From NCBI GenBank assembly GCA_016710625.1, contig JADJVK010000008.1, positions 79,831-143,830 of the forward strand: a DNA stretch of 64,000 nt, given 5' to 3'. The stretch's first letter is position 1. Each line of letters begins with the position of its first letter. The position numbers and the translations under genes are program-made. This document shows positions 38,227 through 47,998 of the stretch, piece by piece. Source of the stretch: Saprospiraceae bacterium. Its GTDB lineage: Bacteria > Bacteroidota > Bacteroidia > Chitinophagales > Saprospiraceae. The notes below the pieces were generated by a model. It saw only the letters and a list, made by a program, of their open reading frames with translations. It was not told where the DNA came from and did no database searches.

Positions 38227-39276
38227 ATGGATTCGAATTCGATAAAAACAGTGGGTATTGTAGGGTCTGGGAGTTTTGGAATGGCAGTAGCTAGTCTTTT
38301 ATCTTATAATACGAATGTATTGGTTTTTACTCGAAAAAATGAAATAGCTGAAGCTATCAATAAAAACCATTTTTATTTCAATACACCCCTATCTGATAAA
38401 GTGAGGGCAACGATGGAAATGGAAGAAATTGCAAAATCTTGTAATTTGATTTTTCCTGTTGTTCCATCTGTGAATTTCAGGGCAATGATGAAAGATTTAG
38501 CACCCTTTCTCAAACCATCACATATACTTATTCATGGCACAAAAGGTTTTGATATTACCGATGTAGCCGATATTGATGCAAAAAATATCCATATTTCAAG
38601 GAGGAATGTCCACACAATGAGTGAAGTTATTTTGCAAGAAAGTGTGGTAGTAAGAGTAGGTTGCCTTTCAGGACCCAATCTGTCAGCAGAAATTATTGCA
38701 GGTCAACCCACTGCATCTGTTATTGGAAGCCGTTTTAGAGAAGTGACAGATATTGGGCAACAAGTTTTACAAAGTAAAAAGTTTCATGTTTTTGGGACAT
38801 ACGAAATTTTAGGAGCTGAGTTAGCAGGTGCTTTGAAAAATATCATTGCCATTGCCTCTGGAATCTTGGCTGGGAATGGAATGGGAAAAAATATCCAAGC
38901 CATGCTCATTAATAGAGGATTGACAGAGATGATCCATTTGGGAAAATCAATGGGTGCATTAAGTAGCAAAGCCTTTTTAGGTACAGCAGGTATCGCTGAT
39001 TTGATTGCAACTGCCACCAGTACGAATAGTAGAAATTTCACCTTTGGATATAGAATTGGGAAAGGAGAAGCCATAGAAACGATTTTGGAAACGATGCCTG
39101 AAAAACCTGAAGGGGTGCGAACTTTAAAAATTGCAAGACATATATCAAAAGAATATAAATTGCATGTGCCCATTATACAAATGCTCTATAGTGTTGTATT
39201 TCAAGGATTTGAAATCGAAAAAGCTTTGACTTATCTGATGGAATACCCTTATGCAATAGATGTAGATTTTATGTAA
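38227..39276 (+). CDS. gpsA: Glycerol-3-phosphate dehydrogenase [NAD(P)+]
   Basis: 349 residues. It has the Rossmann motif GIVGSGSFGMAVASLL (10-25), ILIHGTKGFD, the SGPNLSAEI substrate-binding segment, and LAGALKNIIAIASGIL with the catalytic Lys. It reduces dihydroxyacetone phosphate to sn-glycerol 3-phosphate for phospholipid synthesis in the cytosol. It is followed by recQ after 22 bases, probably one operon; psd, another phospholipid gene, lies just beyond recQ on the other strand. Confidence 0.97.
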   Translation: MDSNSIKTVGIVGSGSFGMAVASLLSYNTNVLVFTRKNEIAEAINKNHFYFNTPLSDKVRATMEMEEIAKSCNLIFPVVPSVNFRAMMKDLAPFLKPSHILIHGTKGFDITDVADIDAKNIHISRRNVHTMSEVILQESVVVRVGCLSGPNLSAEIIAGQPTASVIGSRFREVTDIGQQVLQSKKFHVFGTYEILGAELAGALKNIIAIASGILAGNGMGKNIQAMLINRGLTEMIHLGKSMGALSSKAFLGTAGIADLIATATSTNSRNFTFGYRIGKGEAIETILETMPEKPEGVRTLKIARHISKEYKLHVPIIQMLYSVVFQGFEIEKALTYLMEYPYAIDVDFM

Positions 39277-39298
39277 AAAAAGTGAATAAAAAATAATT

Positions 39299-41416
39299 AT
39301 GACAATAGATATTGCCAAAAAAGCACTAAAATCCAAATTTGGGTATGATCGCTTTCGACCCATGCAGGAAGCAATCATTCAAGCTACTTTCGACAAAAAA
39401 GATGTTTTGGTTTTAATGCCAACTGGTGGTGGAAAGTCAATGTGTTACCAGATTCCAGCGATATGTATGGGCAATACAACTGTTGTGATTTCACCGCTAA
39501 TTTCATTAATGAGAGATCAAGTGGAAAGCCTCAAAAGTAATGGCATTTCTGCTGCATACATGAATAGCTCCCAATCTTCTTCAGAGCAATATGAAGTAGA
39601 GACCAATTTTTCAGATGGTAAATATCAATTGATATATGTTTCTCCAGAAAAAATGATGCAACCTTCATTTATTGCGATGCTTAGGCGGGTTACGATTGAT
39701 TTATTTGCCATTGACGAAGCACATTGTATTTCGTCATGGGGGCATGATTTCAGGCCTGAGTATCAGCAATTGAGTATCATCAAATCCACTTTCCCCAATA
39801 TCCCTGTGATGGCACTGACGGCTACTGCCGACAAATTAACTAGAAAAGATATCGTTCATAACCTTAATCTGGATGACCCAGAAATATTTATTGCCTCATT
39901 CGACCGTCCCAATATTGAGTTGATGGTCCGACCAGGGCAAAAGAGAATTGAGCAAATTGTAGAATTCATCAAAAACAGGAAAGACAAAGCAGGCATTATT
40001 TATTGTTTGAGTAGAAAATCAACTGAGGATATTGCAAACAAACTGAAGCAGTTTAAAATAAAAGCAGCTTTTTATCATGCGATGCTTTCTGCTGAAGAAA
40101 AAAATAAGGTGCAAGATGAATTTTTGAATGACAATATTCAAGTAATCTGTGCCACCATTGCTTTTGGAATGGGCATCGACAAATCGAATGTCCGATGGGT
40201 GATCCATTATAATCTCCCCAAAAATTTGGAGAGCTATTATCAAGAGATTGGTCGATCTGGTAGGGATGGCACCAAAGCTGAAGCCTTGCTTTTTTACTCC
40301 TTCCAAGATGTCCGTATTATTCGAGAAATGCTCACTGATGGGGAAAAATCGAATGAAGAAGTTCAGTTAGCAAAATTGGAGCAAATGCAACATTATGCTG
40401 AGGCGACCAATTGCAGAAGGGCAATTTTGCTCAATTACTTTAGTGAACAAACCGACCATACAAATTGTGGTAATTGTGATGTCTGCAAACATCCGCCCAA
40501 ATATTTTGATGGAACCGTCATCGTCCAGAAAGCACTTTCTGCCATAGCTAGAACCAACCAAACAGTTGGATTAGATATGTTAATTGGCATTTTGAGAGGC
40601 TCAGCCCGTCATGACATTTTAGAAAAAGGATATGATAAAATAAAAACATATGGTGCTGGGAGGGATTTGAGTCAAGCTGCTTGGCAAAATTATTTGCAAC
40701 AAATGATTCACATCGGTTTGATTGAAATAGCATATGATAAAAATTATGCATTGGAAATGACGGAGGCAAGCAAGAAAATTCTTTTTGATGGACAAAAATG
40801 TAAGTTATCTCATTTTGAACCGCAAAATTTGAAAGAAACAAAACCAAAAATTGTGGCTGTTACGAAATCTACTATTTTAGGAGACGAGTTAACCGAATTG
40901 CTACGTCAATTGAGAAAGGAATTAGCCCAATCGAAAGGGATACCACCCTATATTGTCTTCACCGATGCTACTTTGGAGGATTTGGCGAAAAAGAAACCAC
41001 TGACTGACCACGACTTGGAAAATGTGCATGGTTTTGGGGAAAGAAAAGTACAATTATATGGTGCACCAATTCTAGAATTGATACGATCAAAAGTAATTGA
41101 AAATAGCAATGAAGGTGGGAAAGTTAGGGGCGCAACATATGTGCAGACTTTGGATTTATTGAAAAAAGGGTATGATGTTTCAGATATTGCTGCAGAAAGA
41201 AATCTCAGTGAAACGACAATTTATGCCCATATTGCCTATTGGATTCAACAAAAAGAACCTATAGATTATTATAAATTTATCAGTAAAGGTGAATTGGAAA
41301 GAATCAGAGAAGCTTTCCAATCCAGTGACAATCCGAATGAGATGAAGCCATTATTTGAGCGGCTTAATGGGGAAATTTCCTATGGAAAACTTCGGTTAGG
41401 ATTGATTTTGATTTAA
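39299..41416 (+). CDS. recQ: ATP-dependent DNA helicase RecQ
   Basis: 705 residues. Helicase motifs are TGGGKS (42-47), DEAHCISSWGHDFRPEY (139-155), LTATAD and EIGRSGRDG. The RecQ zinc module (NCRRAILLNYF .. NCGNCDVCKHPP) is followed by winged-helix RQC and HRDC domains (LLRQLRKELAQSKG). A C-terminal extension of about 90 residues (LLKKGYDVSDIAAERNLSET) looks like an extra helix-turn-helix, as in many Bacteroidota RecQ proteins. RecQ unwinds DNA 3'-5' in recombination and repair. Complete. Confidence 0.97.
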   Translation: MTIDIAKKALKSKFGYDRFRPMQEAIIQATFDKKDVLVLMPTGGGKSMCYQIPAICMGNTTVVISPLISLMRDQVESLKSNGISAAYMNSSQSSSEQYEVETNFSDGKYQLIYVSPEKMMQPSFIAMLRRVTIDLFAIDEAHCISSWGHDFRPEYQQLSIIKSTFPNIPVMALTATADKLTRKDIVHNLNLDDPEIFIASFDRPNIELMVRPGQKRIEQIVEFIKNRKDKAGIIYCLSRKSTEDIANKLKQFKIKAAFYHAMLSAEEKNKVQDEFLNDNIQVICATIAFGMGIDKSNVRWVIHYNLPKNLESYYQEIGRSGRDGTKAEALLFYSFQDVRIIREMLTDGEKSNEEVQLAKLEQMQHYAEATNCRRAILLNYFSEQTDHTNCGNCDVCKHPPKYFDGTVIVQKALSAIARTNQTVGLDMLIGILRGSARHDILEKGYDKIKTYGAGRDLSQAAWQNYLQQMIHIGLIEIAYDKNYALEMTEASKKILFDGQKCKLSHFEPQNLKETKPKIVAVTKSTILGDELTELLRQLRKELAQSKGIPPYIVFTDATLEDLAKKKPLTDHDLENVHGFGERKVQLYGAPILELIRSKVIENSNEGGKVRGATYVQTLDLLKKGYDVSDIAAERNLSETTIYAHIAYWIQQKEPIDYYKFISKGELERIREAFQSSDNPNEMKPLFERLNGEISYGKLRLGLILI

Positions 41417-41417
41417 A

Positions 41418-41948
41418 CTATTTGGGACCCAAATTCATTTTAAAACCAATTCCTTGGTTTGGTTCTGGCTTATCATCGTCATAATCTTCCCATTTGGCAA
41501 CTTCTTCCACAAAAGTTTCCAAATGCCGAAGGATATATGCTTCTTTTAGCTCCTCGGGACGGTAAATAGCGATTGGGCGAAGAGGAGATTGTTCACCATA
41601 TTTTTCAATAAATGGCAAATTGTAAGCCACCATTATTTTTCCATTAAATAATTGTTGGTAGATTAATGAACCATTGTGTTTGATTAATGGTCTTGAAATT
41701 TCACCAGAAACCTCTTCTTCGATACCTGAAAATTCTGCACCAAGTGAAAATATTACTGCTTCTAAATTTTCTAAAGTCGATTTGAATTCTAATTTATAAT
41801 CTAATTTTGTGGCATCACCATATATTTTCAATAAATCAGTTAGCTCCTTTTTCAAAGATTGCTGCCAAGTAATTCTATTGTTTTTAGTATTATTAAGCAC
41901 TTCTTTATAGAAATCGACTTTTTTCTGAAGGTTCGTAATATTTTCCAT
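41418..41948 (-). CDS. Conserved hypothetical protein downstream of psd
   Basis: 176 residues from the ATG at 41948 (MENITNLQKKVDFYKEV); the ORF extension to 42068 overlaps psd and is discarded. The protein has an N-terminal helix, then a mixed alpha/beta part (IYQQLFNGKIMVAYNLPFIE, RPEELKEAYILRHLETFVEE) and an acidic segment (EDYDDDKPEPNQG). No signal peptide or known motif was found. It starts 16 bases after the psd stop, so co-transcription is likely and a cytosolic role in envelope lipid metabolism is possible but unproven. Confidence 0.75.
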   Translation of the reverse strand: MENITNLQKKVDFYKEVLNNTKNNRITWQQSLKKELTDLLKIYGDATKLDYKLEFKSTLENLEAVIFSLGAEFSGIEEEVSGEISRPLIKHNGSLIYQQLFNGKIMVAYNLPFIEKYGEQSPLRPIAIYRPEELKEAYILRHLETFVEEVAKWEDYDDDKPEPNQGIGFKMNLGPK

Positions 41949-41964
41949 AATATTGATTATTAAA

Positions 41965-42618
41965 CTAGTTGATATCTGCAATAACAGTCTGATTTCCTTT
42001 AACAATATCACCAATGGAAACCTTAACTTTAGCATCGATTGGTAGATAAATATCGACTCTGGAGCCAAATCGAATAAATCCCATTTCAGATCCTTGCTGG
42101 ACTGTTTGTCCTTCTTTCAAGTAATTAATGATTCTTTTGGCTAAAGCTCCTGCAATTTGTCTGAATAGCACTTCTTTTTTGCCATTATCAATGACGACAG
42201 TCGTTCTTTCATTTTCAGTAGAGGATTTTGGATGCCATGCCACCAAATATTTTCCAGGATGGTAGCGATAATACTTAACCAATCCCCCAATTCCATTTCG
42301 ATTGACATGCACATTTAGTGGGGACATGAAGACAGAAACCTGCAATCTCTTATCCTTAAAATATTCATTTTCAGCAGTTTCTTCTATCACAACCACTTTG
42401 CCATCAGCTGGTGCATACACCAAATTATTGTCCACATTTTCTACAGTTCTAGTCGGGTTGCGAAAAAATTGCAAAATCAAGATGAGCAACACTAAAAGCA
42501 GAATAGCAACAAAAGGAAGAATTATAGGTAATAAAAGATAATTTAAAACCAATATAACTGGAATGATAATCAGACTCAAAGAAATAATAAAATTTCCTTC
42601 ACGGTGAAATATCGGCAT
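41965..42618 (-). CDS. psd: Phosphatidylserine decarboxylase proenzyme, short type
   Basis: 217 residues, the short archaeal-type Psd. Two hydrophobic segments lie at the N-terminus (about 12-50). The core contains PADGKVVVIEE, MSPLNVHVNRNG and YHPGKYLVAWHPKSS. The self-cleavage site IRFGSRVD places the pyruvoyl-forming serine at about residue 186. It makes phosphatidylethanolamine from phosphatidylserine at the inner membrane. First gene of a two-gene operon. Confidence 0.96.
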   Translation of the reverse strand: MPIFHREGNFIISLSLIIIPVILVLNYLLLPIILPFVAILLLVLLILILQFFRNPTRTVENVDNNLVYAPADGKVVVIEETAENEYFKDKRLQVSVFMSPLNVHVNRNGIGGLVKYYRYHPGKYLVAWHPKSSTENERTTVVIDNGKKEVLFRQIAGALAKRIINYLKEGQTVQQGSEMGFIRFGSRVDIYLPIDAKVKVSIGDIVKGNQTVIADIN

Positions 42619-42635
42619 ATTTAATTTTGTTTTTG

Positions 42636-42643
42636 CAAAAGTA
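42636..42643 (-). promoter_or_regulatory. Candidate -7 element (TACTTTTG) for psd
   Basis: The minus strand reads TACTTTTG, matching TAnnTTTG, 18 bases before the psd ATG. No -33 TTG is seen at normal spacing. Confidence 0.45.
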
Positions 42644-42698
42644 ACTTACGATTCTATAATAAAACACATTTTTTTTGAAAAGTTAAGGTTTTCCCAAT

Positions 42699-45600
42699 TT
42701 ATTTAATTTCAAAATCCATTCTAAAATCGTATTTGTCTAATTTAACTACTTGAACCTCCTTAGTCTGATTTGGTTTTCCAAAATTTTTATATTTGTATAT
42801 CCTTAAAAAAATTTGATCCAAATAATTCATATCTGTTCTTAATAATTCCAATGAATAATTACCTTTCATTGGTATTTTTGATTCTAACTCTATGATACTA
42901 TAATAACTAAAACGATTAAAATACAAAAAGAAATTCTCTTTATCTTTACTACTATTTTCATTTATTTTGTTAATGTTTAATCTAAATTTCACATATGGGT
43001 TATTCCAAGAAATGTCAATTTTTTGATCCAAATATAAATTTGTAATGTTTTTGATATTGCTTGAATTATATTTAACAAGCTGATTACCAAATAAATAATT
43101 AATTTTTTTAATAATTATATTCAAGTCTTTAATTTGAAAATTTGTATTTTCAATAATATCTAAACCTTTTTTAAGCACTTCATATGATTCATTATATTTC
43201 TTTTGGTCAATTAAAATATTTGCAACATCTAAATAAGAATTGATGTTACTTGGGTTTATTTTTAGAATATACTTATAGATTTCCTCTGCTTTGCGATACA
43301 TTTTATAGGACTCCAACTTATAAGCTGCATTTTTATCAGTTCCGGAGTTTGGTCATTTAGGTCAACTAATGAATTAATTTTACTGGCAGCTAATTCTTTA
43401 TTTCCATTATTAAATAGGGAATCAGCTTCAAAAATTATCCTTTCAATACTATTTGATTTTAAAAGTTTTCGATCTTTCAATAAATTTTTATCATAATCAT
43501 TATTTCTGTCTAATTTTTTTAACAAACTATCATTTATTATTTCTGGAATCGTCACTTTACATTTTTCTTGTTTAAAGTATTCACATTTAAATCTTCTATA
43601 GCTATAGTAATTTATACTTAAATCCGCCATCAAAATAATTTTCAACCAATTCGAGATTTAGCCAATAGTTTTTTTGAGGTAAAATTTTTATATCTTTTAT
43701 TATCAACGTTTTATATCCATTATAGTTAACTTCCATTTCGTAATTTCCTTCATCAATATCAATTTCAAATTTTCCATACAAATCAGAAATAACTCCTTTA
43801 TAGAAATTACCTTCTTTATATAAATTAATACTTCCACCAATCAATCCATCATTATTACTTGAAACAATGCCTGAAACTTTAGTACTATTAGATAATATAC
43901 TTTCTTGTAATTTATCTTTCAAATTTGAAAATTTAATTACAGAATTGGATTTTTCAAAATCATTATTATAAAATCTGTTATAATATTCAGTTTGATCTTT
44001 AAAATCAGAATTCCACCATTCTTTATATGGTTGTAATTCATAATACTTACCACTTAATTTTTTCATTAATATCTTTATCATGATAATAATCATAACATTG
44101 AATATTTCTACTTTTCAAAATATTTTTATATCTCAAATATAAATCTGTTGGAATAGGTACATCAAAATAGTAATAATCATATAAATCATATAAAATTATC
44201 AAATTCGTAAAGTCTGATGGAATGCTCCATTTTTTTGAAATCTTTATTATTGAATCTCTATATAACAGACTATTATTGTTCAATTTATTAATTAATTTTT
44301 CGCCCCAATTTCTAGTTATTTCATTAGAAAGAATGGCTTTTTCAAATCTGAATTTTTTATACTTTTTATTATCTTTAAAACCATATTCTAGATTGATTTC
44401 ATTAGTGTTTTCAACAAATCCAGAGATGGTATTATATTGGTCATTAGTATTTTCAATAATAAAATCACAATTCTGACAATCTATATTATATCTTGAAGTT
44501 TCATATAATAATTTATTTAACAAAATATTCATATCACCTTCACAATCAATAAATTGAGAATTAGACTTTTTACATATTTCTTTTAAAAATCTTACGTTCC
44601 CGCTATTATTTGAAATACAATAAACTTTTTTATTAGAATTAATTTGTGGGACATTTCCAAAATTCAATTTACCATCAGTAACTAATATATATTCATCAAT
44701 ATGCTGTTCATTGAACTTTAGATTATCAAATCTACTGATGCCAAAATAATCCAACTGAAGAATATATTTTCCAAATCATTACAGTTTCCATCTTTTATTC
44801 TAAAACGTTTTTTTGAAATTTTAAAATCATTAAAAGTTGAAAAAATACAGTTACTCTTCCAATTTTTCTGATATATTTTTCAATAATTTCTATAATTCGG
44901 TTAGTATTTACAGACAAATTTGATGCTGAAACATCCCAATATATACACAATTTTCTGGGTAATACTTTTGGTCTTTTCTCTATTTTATTAGTATCAATAA
45001 TGTGGAAATATTTTTTATTATCCTCTACATTAAAATACATCCTAGAATCAAAATTTACTTCAGCCTCTACTGAAAAATTCATAATATTATTTTTATCAAA
45101 TATCTTTTCATCATTTGATACTAATATTTTCTCTTGATTATTTAATTTATAAATTGCTTTTACAGGCTTATCAGACGATTTTACAATAAATTGGAATGTA
45201 TCACAAATTGTACTGTATTTCAATTCAAGGAAATATTTGAATTTGTTATCAATTAATGGAAGATTTTTTTTAGACTTAATTTGAATTTTCTTATAACTAT
45301 TACCTTTAAAATCTTTAATGGGCAATTGGTATATATTTTTTAAACTTCCATCAATTTTTTGCACTATTTCATTATTATCATAATATTTTTCATATAAATT
45401 ATAACTTTGGTTGTTTTCAAAAATTATTCCATGCCTCAATAAAGAATCTATTTCAATTGCAATATCATAAACATACTCATTTTCAGATAATTGGAGTGCC
45501 AATAAACAATTTATTTCTCGATTTGATAAATTACATAAATTTATAGTTGTGATTTTAAACATTTGATTGCTGGAGAAATTCAACTCCATTTTATAGCTAA

Positions 45601-45727
45601 TTACTCTTATCGAATCCTCTGGCGTTTTATTTAAAATTTGTACTAATGGTAAATCCTCACTTGCATTTACAATATTTATTACTAGTAGAATTAAAGTTAT
45701 AAAATATAATATCTTATGTCTTTTCAT
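42699..45727 (-). pseudogene. VIT-VWA-carboxypeptidase-like-TPR exported protein gene, multiple frameshifts
   Basis: Four overlapping ORFs on one strand read as one protein of about 1000 residues. They give a signal peptide (MKRHKILYFITLILLVINIVNA) and a VIT-like beta domain (about 40-240). A VWA domain follows (KLCIYWDVSASNLSVNTNR, then YILVTDGKLNFG), then a carboxypeptidase-regulatory-like domain (SNNDGLIGGSINLYKEG), TPRs (AEEIYKYILKINPSN) and a beta-rich C-terminal domain. The frame changes near 44842 (T-run), 44770, 44060 (A-run), 43610 and 43330 (A-run). Related intact Bacteroidota proteins are envelope-associated and uncharacterised. The MIDAS is DVSAS rather than DxSGS, so metal binding may already have been atypical. 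Confidence 0.8.
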
Positions 45728-45938
45728 TTTATATATTTAGTTTTCTTAACACAATTTAATCAAAATAATAATAGTTATAAATAAAAAATTGCGTTATGTC
45801 AATTGGTTTACATTTTAGCTACCAATTCATTTTTTTCTATATCTTTATGGAACTAAACTAAAAAATTATCAGTTGCTCATTTTCTCAAAATAACCAATTG
45901 TTTTTGAATTCAAATAACCAAAATAATCTTTTTAAACT

Positions 45939-46601
45939 ATGTTTAAAGGCGAATCACCCGAAAACTACGAACAAAAATGTCTTTGTGTCTTGGTGTTAGA
46001 CACCTCAGGATCCATGGACGGAGAGCCCATCTTAGAACTTAACAAGGGATTACAAGATTTTCATCAAGAAGTAGCCATGGATTTTGTGGCATCCCAAAGA
46101 TTGGAAGTGAGCATTGTTTCATTCAATAGCACCACTCAAGTACTTCGTGAACCTGCCTTGCTACAAAATTTGGAAATGCCTCGTTTGAGTGCCTCTGGCA
46201 CTACAAAATTGGTAGATGCAGTTCGGACAGCTATGTTCAAAGTGGAGGAAAGGAAACAGTGGTATAGAGAAACTGGGCAAAATTATTATCGACCAATGAT
46301 CGTCTTAATCACCGATGGTGAGCCAGATTCTGATCAAGATTTATCTGGGTTGTCGGATGAATTGCAAAGGAGTGTGGCAGCCAAGAAATTTTCTTTTTAT
46401 GCTTTGGGCGTTAGAGGTTACAATCATGCAAAATTGGCTCAAGTCTGTCCTCCTAGCACTCCCCCATTGCCTTTGGACGGCTACAAATTTTCGGAATTTT
46501 TCAAATGGTTGAGCAATAGTATAGGAATAATCACCAAATCGAAAGAAGGAGATACCCTTTCTTTGCCACCAGTAAGTGGTTGGACACAAATACAAGTATA
46601 A
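45939..46601 (+). CDS. TerY-like von Willebrand factor A domain protein
   Basis: 220 residues, cytosolic. A single VWA domain has MIDAS DTSGSM (21-26), the Thr loop SASGTTKL and the Asp loop LITDGEPDS. It matches the TerY family of tellurium-resistance-associated and signalling operons, which appear with a PP2C phosphatase and a Ser/Thr kinase (the TerY-P triad described by comparative genomics). Its stop overlaps the phosphatase start by one base (TAATG), implying translational coupling. No kinase gene is adjacent. Confidence 0.9.
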   Translation: MFKGESPENYEQKCLCVLVLDTSGSMDGEPILELNKGLQDFHQEVAMDFVASQRLEVSIVSFNSTTQVLREPALLQNLEMPRLSASGTTKLVDAVRTAMFKVEERKQWYRETGQNYYRPMIVLITDGEPDSDQDLSGLSDELQRSVAAKKFSFYALGVRGYNHAKLAQVCPPSTPPLPLDGYKFSEFFKWLSNSIGIITKSKEGDTLSLPPVSGWTQIQV

Positions 46602-47420
46602 TGGCTCAAAAATGGCAGTTAGCTTATGCATCTGTGCTGGGCAATTCACATGTTAAGGAGGGATTGCCCTGTCAGGATGCACATTTCATCCATGAAAATG
46701 AATCGAATATCATTGCAGTAGTTTGTGATGGAGCTGGCTCTTGCCCTCATTCCGAAATAGGTGCTGAATGGGTGTCCAATTTTATTGGAACACAATTAAT
46801 ACATGTTGCAAAAACGGAGCATTTTATTGAAAATCAAAAAGATACAGATTGGAAGGTATTTGTATATGATTTGATAAAAACGACACAGGTAGCTCTAGCT
46901 GCATTTGCAGAAAGTGAAAAATACGATTATAAAAATTTGTCTTGCACCGTAATCGCAGCTATAGTCACACCAGAAAAGCTATTGACATTCCACATTGGGG
47001 ATGGCAGAGGCGGCTATATGGATGCTGACGGAGATTGGAAATCATTTATGACACCATTCCATGGAGCCGAAGCCAATGAAACCGTATTTGTTACTTCCTC
47101 AATATGGGAAAACCCTGAAATTTATATAGAAACCAATTGTATTCAAGCTGCGATCCATGCATTTTGTTTGTTATCTGATGGCTGTGAGAAAGCAAGCTTT
47201 CTATGTAATCTTTACGATGAGGTTTCTGAAAAATACAGTGACCCCAATCTTCCATTTCCCCTTTTTCAACCCAAACATAGCTGCATTAAAATCGTTATCC
47301 GAATCAAACACCCCTCAAGATGCCGTTAACACCCTTTGGGAAACCTTCCTTACCAATGGAAACACAAAATTGAGCTACGAAACGGATGATAAAACTTTGG
47401 TATTAGGGGTGTTAGTTTAG
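46601..47420 (+). pseudogene. PP2C-type Ser/Thr phosphatase, frameshift near C-terminus
   Basis: The start is the ATG at 46601 (MAQKWQLAYASVLGNSHVKE). PP2C motifs are present: PCQDAHF, AVVCDGAGSCPHSEIGA (metal-binding Asp), NLSCTVIAAIV, FHIGDGRGGYM and LLSDGCEKAS. At 47273-47275 one extra A in an AAA run shifts the frame. The original frame ends at 47329, while the other continues NIAALKSLSESNTPQDAVN to a stop at 47420 that abuts the convergent HNH gene. The shift removes only the last 40 or so residues, including the final acidic segment (DDKTLVLGVLV), where PP2C enzymes keep a metal ligand. Function is therefore probably lost unless this is a sequencing error. Confidence 0.8.
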
Positions 47421-47998
47421 AAAACTGTTGTTAGATCAATATTAAAAGCTGTTTCCATTGCTCTTCTAAATTCTATTAATTGTTGTTTGCATTCAGGATA
47501 CTTAAGCCATTCATTAATTTCGTTTAAACCAGATTCATTGAACAAAACATTTATAAGTTGTATATGATCAATTCTTGCTTTAGGTAAATTGCCGTCATTC
47601 AAACCAATTATATCAACTAAATTTTTAGCAGCTATATCTTCTGAGTCATACATATAAATTCCAGTAGGTATATCGTACCAAATCCTTGATTCAACATCAT
47701 CGTCATGTGGATTTATTATGGGTAAACAATAAGATTTTTTATATTTATTATTCCATTTATGCCCAACTGCATACCAATTCTCATAATTATCCTCAGGAAT
47801 ATATTTCAATTTTTCGTTAAAATGTTCGATATCAATAGCATCTGTACTTTCTATTCTTGATTCGGTATAAGCACAAAATCCTTGTTGTTCTTCAATTAAA
47901 ATCTGACGAATTAGTGCATTATTAATTGAATTACCTCTTATATATCTTAAATTTTCTACTAAAATTCTACTATTGGTGCTTTTGATAATTCGCTTCAT
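47417..47998 (-). CDS. HNH nuclease-like protein paired with ATPase (Septu PtuB-like)
   Basis: 193 residues. The conserved block GFCAYTESRIESTDAIDIEHF followed by NYENWYAVGHKWNNKYKKS, NPHDDDVESRIWY and AAKNLVDIIGLND fits the HNH proteins partnered with ABC-type ATPases in anti-phage loci (PtuB of Septu and retron-associated relatives). The first half of the usual CxxC is kept (CAYT), as in one subfamily I recall. It begins 29 bases inside the end of the ATPase gene, so the two form an operon. The predicted activity is nucleic acid cleavage upon phage infection. It is intact, while its ATPase partner is broken. Confidence 0.72.
   Translation of the reverse strand: MKRIIKSTNSRILVENLRYIRGNSINNALIRQILIEEQQGFCAYTESRIESTDAIDIEHFNEKLKYIPEDNYENWYAVGHKWNNKYKKSYCLPIINPHDDDVESRIWYDIPTGIYMYDSEDIAAKNLVDIIGLNDGNLPKARIDHIQLINVLFNESGLNEINEWLKYPECKQQLIEFRRAMETAFNIDLTTVF

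Noticed and set aside
47417..47998. HNH protein as a dead enzyme because CAYT lacks the second Cys of CxxC
   Set aside because: A subfamily of ATPase-linked HNH proteins appears to carry CAYTE with IEHF naturally, so loss of activity cannot be concluded.
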